From positions 1 through 9,366 of the forward strand of contig PXAW01000281.1 of NCBI GenBank assembly GCA_003567055.1: a stretch of 9,366 nucleotides of DNA. The letters are read 5' to 3'. The stretch is from Hyphomicrobiales bacterium (GTDB lineage Bacteria; Pseudomonadota; Alphaproteobacteria; Rhizobiales; Beijerinckiaceae). Under the pieces are notes generated by a model. That model did no database searches. It was not told the DNA's origin and was given only the letters and a program-made list of their open reading frames with translations. The position numbers were made by a program, and so were the translations under genes. This document shows positions 6,814 through 9,366 of the stretch, in pieces. Position 1 is the first letter of the stretch. The number at the start of each line of letters is the position of its first letter.

Positions 6814-7578
6814 ATGATCGCCTTCATACTCAGACGTCTCGTCCAATCCGTGATGGTGATGCTGGTCGTGGCGCTGGTCTCCTTCGTGCTGTTTCGCTAT
6901 GTCGGCGATCCGGTGGCCAGCCTTATGGGGCAGGAGGCATCGGCAGCGGACCGCGCGGCACTGCGCGCGCGGCTGGGGCTCGATCAACCGATCCTGGTCC
7001 AGTTCATCGATTACATGAGTCGTGTCCTGCGTGGTGATTTCGGCATCTCGTTCCGGCTCCAGGAACCGGTGATGGGGCTGATCCTGCAGCGCCTGCCCGC
7101 CACTCTGGAACTCGCCCTGGTCTCGGGGCTGGCCGCGACCATCTCGCCGATCCTCGCCGGCTTTGCCGCGGACTGGTTCGCCGACAAGGAACTGGGGCTG
7201 ACCCTGACCTGGATTCAGAGCGAGCCCGTGGCCCGGGCGGCCCATCTGCCCGCACTCAGCTTTAGCGGGCTCGACTTCCTGTTCGCCATCTCGTTCATAC
7301 TCGGGCTGTATGCCATGCACCGCCTGCTGGGCGTCCAGGAGCAGGGCTTGGTGGACGACAAAGCGGTCAAGGCGGAGCTCTACGCCCAGATGCGGCGGAC
7401 CGCTCGCGGTGTCTCCAGCGCCGTCGGCATGCGTCAGCTTACCGCGTTCCCGTTCGTTGCATTCCGGTCGACCGTTAGCCGGCTCGGTGCTCGGGTGGGT
7501 GACCAGGCCGGCCCGCCATCCCCCGATGAGGTTCGGGATGACTTGCCGGACGACGGCGAGGAAATGAACGGGCAATGA
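6814..7578 (+). CDS. Chimeric ORF: DppB-type ABC permease N-terminus fused to an MFS transporter C-terminal end
   Basis: The 254-codon frame has three parts. Residues 1 to about 108 are the start of a DppB-type permease, with FILRRLVQ, a first membrane helix at about 12-29, VGDPV, LRARLGLDQPILVQFIDY, RGDFGISFR and RLPATLELAL. Such permeases usually exceed 300 residues with six helices and a C-terminal EAA loop, none of which is present. At about 108-110 the sequence switches to ISPILAGFAADWFADKELGL, then SGLDFLFAISFILGLYAMHRL and a charged tail to FPF (about 214). This resembles the last helices and tail of an MFS transporter, not any ABC permease. Residues from about 215 look like read-through that is antisense to the opposite gene. 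No Shine-Dalgarno is obvious before 6814, but the N-terminus is typical for the family. It is very unlikely to be a working ABC permease. An assembly chimera is an alternative explanation. Confidence 0.75.
   Translation: MIAFILRRLVQSVMVMLVVALVSFVLFRYVGDPVASLMGQEASAADRAALRARLGLDQPILVQFIDYMSRVLRGDFGISFRLQEPVMGLILQRLPATLELALVSGLAATISPILAGFAADWFADKELGLTLTWIQSEPVARAAHLPALSFSGLDFLFAISFILGLYAMHRLLGVQEQGLVDDKAVKAELYAQMRRTARGVSSAVGMRQLTAFPFVAFRSTVSRLGARVGDQAGPPSPDEVRDDLPDDGEEMNGQ
7141..7455 (+). pseudogene. 3' fragment of an MFS-family transporter gene
   Basis: This part of the chimeric frame encodes about 105 residues recognisable as the end of an MFS transporter. It has a small-residue-rich helix end (ISPILAGFAADWFAD), a short loop, a final membrane helix (SGLDFLFAISFILGLYAMHRL) and a charged cytoplasmic tail (VQEQG, KAELYAQMRR, VSSAVGMRQLTAFPF). 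The first ten or so helices are absent. The family call comes from memory of this tail pattern and is less certain than the observation that it does not belong to the permease. Confidence 0.6.
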
Positions 7579-7897
7579 GCACAAAGGATACGGCATACAG
7601 AACGTAGCGGACAAGCTGCATCACATGATGGAATCGCGTCACAAGGTATCCGAGAGACACAGACTCGGCCGCTATGATTGAGAAGGGGAAGATCGAGGGA
7701 GGGGACCCGGTTGCCATCTGCTGGACCGTGGCCATCAGCACACGCTCGCCGAACCCATAGAACACCGGCCAGAGTACGACGGTTGCCCCGAGCAGCAAGA
7801 AGCCGGTGGCCCACCGGGCGCAGCGCCAGCAAGCGATCCCGATGGCAGCGTTCAGGGCGACCCACAAAAGCCCGCCGACGATAAGTTCTGCTGTCAT
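7475..7897 (-). CDS. Small multi-helix membrane protein, paralogue of the adjacent upstream gene
   Basis: A 140-residue protein of no family I recognise. Predicted membrane segments are about 5-24, 31-58 and 95-112, with a linker carrying FPFS at about 70-73. It aligns along its length with the product of 7931-8317, best in LYAV.F.LIARS (101-111), FLLLGA (33-38) and the FPFS site. The shared part ends at about residue 116 (RRR, near 7550). The last 25 or so residues (PASHPEPHRGMAGRPG and on) have no counterpart, are rich in P, H, G and R, and overlap the chimeric ORF on the other strand. The original 3' end may therefore have been replaced. The start is supported by GGAGG 7 nt upstream. It lies 33 bp after its paralogue, so the two are probably cotranscribed. 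Confidence 0.72.
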   Translation of the reverse strand: MTAELIVGGLLWVALNAAIGIACWRCARWATGFLLLGATVVLWPVFYGFGERVLMATVQQMATGSPPSIFPFSIIAAESVSLGYLVTRFHHVMQLVRYVLYAVSFVLIARSFPRRRPASHPEPHRGMAGRPGHPPEHRAG

Positions 7898-7930
7898 TCT
7901 CCATCCTCCGCTTCCAGCAAAAGGGCGTCG

Positions 7931-8317
7931 TCAGCTCGACGGATCGCAGGCGCGATTCTTCCCCAGCGAGCGGGCGATCAAGGCAAAGACGGCTGCGTAA
8001 AGGGCGCAGCGAAGCAGGTCCAGCCCCAGGTTGAATGACCTCACGGTGCTGTTTGGCACCGACCGCCATCCGGGCCCGCCGGCGTCTACGATTAGCGGGG
8101 AAAACGGGAAGAAGGACAGATGCTCGGACATCGGCGGGAGCTCAACAACCGACGCCAGCACACCCTGTCCTGCGAGATGAACCCATTGCCATCCGATCAG
8201 GAGCGCTCCCAGGACCAGAAACGCCTTGCTGCGCTTTCGACACAGCCAGGCCGCGCCGACGATTGCTACATGAGACGCCAACATCAAGATAGCCAGGACA
8301 ATATCAAAAAGCGTCAT
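7931..8317 (-). CDS. Small multi-helix membrane protein, tandem paralogue
   Basis: A 128-residue hydrophobic protein of unknown family. Helices are predicted at about 4-23, 31-57 and 96-116, with an extramembrane segment at about 60-95 containing LSFFPFSPLIVDAG and a short polar tail (SLGKNRACDPSS). It shares size, helix layout, FPFS and the YA..F.LIARS end with the product of 7475-7897, which indicates tandem duplication followed by strong divergence. GAGG lies 8 nt before the start codon. It is 92 bp downstream of the leucine-rich-repeat gene on the same strand, consistent with one operon. No catalytic motif is visible, and a function cannot be assigned. Confidence 0.75.
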   Translation of the reverse strand: MTLFDIVLAILMLASHVAIVGAAWLCRKRSKAFLVLGALLIGWQWVHLAGQGVLASVVELPPMSEHLSFFPFSPLIVDAGGPGWRSVPNSTVRSFNLGLDLLRCALYAAVFALIARSLGKNRACDPSS

Positions 8318-8409
8318 TCCGGTTTCCTCGGTTCTGTGAATGCTCAGCCCAGCTTACTCCTGCTTCAAGCTCCTGATCCTCGCACTGCGGCCCCGTCATC
8401 TTTGCCGGT
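8318..8409 (-). other. Spacer between the LRR gene and the first small membrane gene
   Basis: A 92-bp gap that contains the GAGG Shine-Dalgarno of the downstream gene near its end. I see no terminator-like stem with a T-run and no clear promoter hexamers, which favours read-through from the LRR gene. Confidence 0.35.
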
Positions 8410-9360
8410 TCACCTGAAATGGCTACGGATCCAAAAAAAGTGAAGAAAAGCTGATACGGCCCCGAAGGACAACACGAGGTCGGCCGCACACAAAAAGACC
8501 GAGCAGATCACCTCCAGGATCGTGTTCTTCATTTGTGCGATCCGGCTACCGACCACCGCCGCTATATAGGTGATCGATAACACCATCGCCAATACCATAA
8601 CCGCGGAAAAGCCGAACTCAAGCCACCTTCCGGAGTCAATTTCCAGAAACATCCCGATAAGGATTACACCGACGGATGCCTTCATCAGCACCAACAACCA
8701 CAACGCCACCAAAGCCGGGCCCCGGGCGCGAGTTCCAGGCGGCCTTCTGGCCCTGAGGATGAACGCGGTGGCCAGCACGACGATAGTGAATATCCCGGCG
8801 AACGTGGATGCGCGGTTTGGCTCCAATACAGAGTAGAAGACTGTGGCTTCTGGGATTTCAGCTTTGAGGCGCTTCACCCCGGCGTAAGTCAACCGTGCGT
8901 GGCAGAGCCCGATGGTTTCGATCCGCTCCAGCTTGGACAGATGGTCAATGGATTCATCTGTGATCCGTGTTTGAACCAGATAAAGAGACCTGAGCTCCCT
9001 GAGTTCTGCCAGATGAGCAATCCCGGCGTCTGTGATCCCGTCACAGAACCTGAGATTGAGCGTTTCGAGATTCACGAATCTCGGCATCAGCGCCAGGCCC
9101 CGATCGGTGATATTGGTGCGCGACAGGTAGAGTTCACGGACTTCCTCCGGATTGGCGACTCGGGCAATTTCCTCGTCTCCCACCAATGACTTGGCTAACA
9201 TATGGAGATGTTCGGCGGTGAGGTCCCGCTCAGCTCCTAGAGCGGACCGAGTTCCGGCAAGGTGTATTGTTGTCGCGGCGACGCCGAGCGCCAGGGCCAC
9301 CAGGCACAACACGCGTCCCGGCGAACGCTGTAAAACAGGCGAGGAGCCCGCAATGCCCAT
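8410..9360 (-). CDS. Leucine-rich-repeat protein with a four-helix membrane C-terminus
   Basis: 316 residues from the ATG at 9360. A hydrophobic stretch at about 17-35 is a signal anchor or uncleaved signal. Residues 73-175 hold about four leucine-rich repeats of roughly 24 residues with the bacterial NITD-G-L / GITDAGIAHL / RITDESIDHL pattern. The C-terminal part has about four membrane helices (about 187-203, 217-239, 249-270, 280-308). The repeat region is probably extracytoplasmic and could bind a protein partner. The frame stays open to the right edge (codons GTT GAC precede the ATG) and no Shine-Dalgarno is visible, so the start could lie outside the window. LRR is a clear call; the role is unknown. 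The gene appears to lead a unit with the two small membrane proteins downstream. Confidence 0.8.
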   Translation of the reverse strand: MGIAGSSPVLQRSPGRVLCLVALALGVAATTIHLAGTRSALGAERDLTAEHLHMLAKSLVGDEEIARVANPEEVRELYLSRTNITDRGLALMPRFVNLETLNLRFCDGITDAGIAHLAELRELRSLYLVQTRITDESIDHLSKLERIETIGLCHARLTYAGVKRLKAEIPEATVFYSVLEPNRASTFAGIFTIVVLATAFILRARRPPGTRARGPALVALWLLVLMKASVGVILIGMFLEIDSGRWLEFGFSAVMVLAMVLSITYIAAVVGSRIAQMKNTILEVICSVFLCAADLVLSFGAVSAFLHFFWIRSHFR

Positions 9361-9366
9361 GTCAAC

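Noticed and set aside
5419..7614. 731-codon open frame on the - strand opposite the binding protein and permease
   Set aside because: It is antisense to clearly conserved coding sequence, H/R/G/Q-rich, and without domains. It spans the rearrangement junction and is a codon-bias shadow.
7434..8069. 211-codon - strand frame overlapping both small membrane genes
   Set aside because: It is out of frame with both paralogues, which have good ribosome sites and mutually similar products.
8120..8443. + strand frame of 107 codons across the small-membrane-gene region
   Set aside because: It is antisense to the paralogue-supported gene and its gap, and has no domain or ribosome site that I can see.
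1..9366. CRISPR arrays, tRNA/rRNA genes, insertion sequences and integrase genes
   Set aside because: Looked for and not seen: no regularly spaced repeats, no tRNA cloverleaf or rRNA-like sequence, and no transposase or integrase frame, even near the rearrangement junction.

Overview
The window reads like a GC-rich alphaproteobacterial chromosome segment. The evidence for that is the style of the chemoreceptor, the GAF-PAS-GGDEF-EAL protein, the DUF938 protein and the peptide-transporter proteins. The taxon is an inference from protein character; there is no rRNA or other marker here.

Left part (1-4071, + strand): signalling genes. The first is the 3' portion of a methyl-accepting chemotaxis protein whose reading frame is open through the left edge. 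It ends in a 15-bp perfect hairpin. A spacer of about 230 bp, carrying a 19-bp palindrome and an AT-rich patch, leads to a 761-residue GAF-PAS-GGDEF-EAL protein. Its cyclase motif, I-site and EAL metal ligands are all present, so it may both make and degrade c-di-GMP. Together the two genes suggest control of motility and lifestyle.

Middle (4072-7140, + strand): a DUF938 (METTL26-like) predicted SAM-dependent methyltransferase, preceded by two overlapping inverted repeats that cannot both fold. Next is a family 5 (peptide/opine/nickel type) periplasmic substrate-binding protein with a clear signal peptide, a strong GC-rich hairpin, and the start of a DppB-type permease.

Junction (about 7135-7475): the permease is broken. 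After about 108 residues the frame runs directly into what looks like the C-terminal end of an unrelated MFS transporter, then into apparently non-homologous sequence. No second permease or ATPase of the ABC system follows. This looks like a deletion or rearrangement scar, or less likely an assembly chimera, and it marks the edge of an accessory region.

Right part (7475-9366, - strand): three co-directional genes that I cannot name. They are an N-terminally anchored leucine-rich-repeat protein with a multi-helix membrane C-terminus, followed by two small membrane proteins that are paralogues of each other. Spacing is short and both small genes have good Shine-Dalgarno sequences, so this is probably one transcription unit. 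It is the least explained part of the window and the best candidate for an undescribed system.
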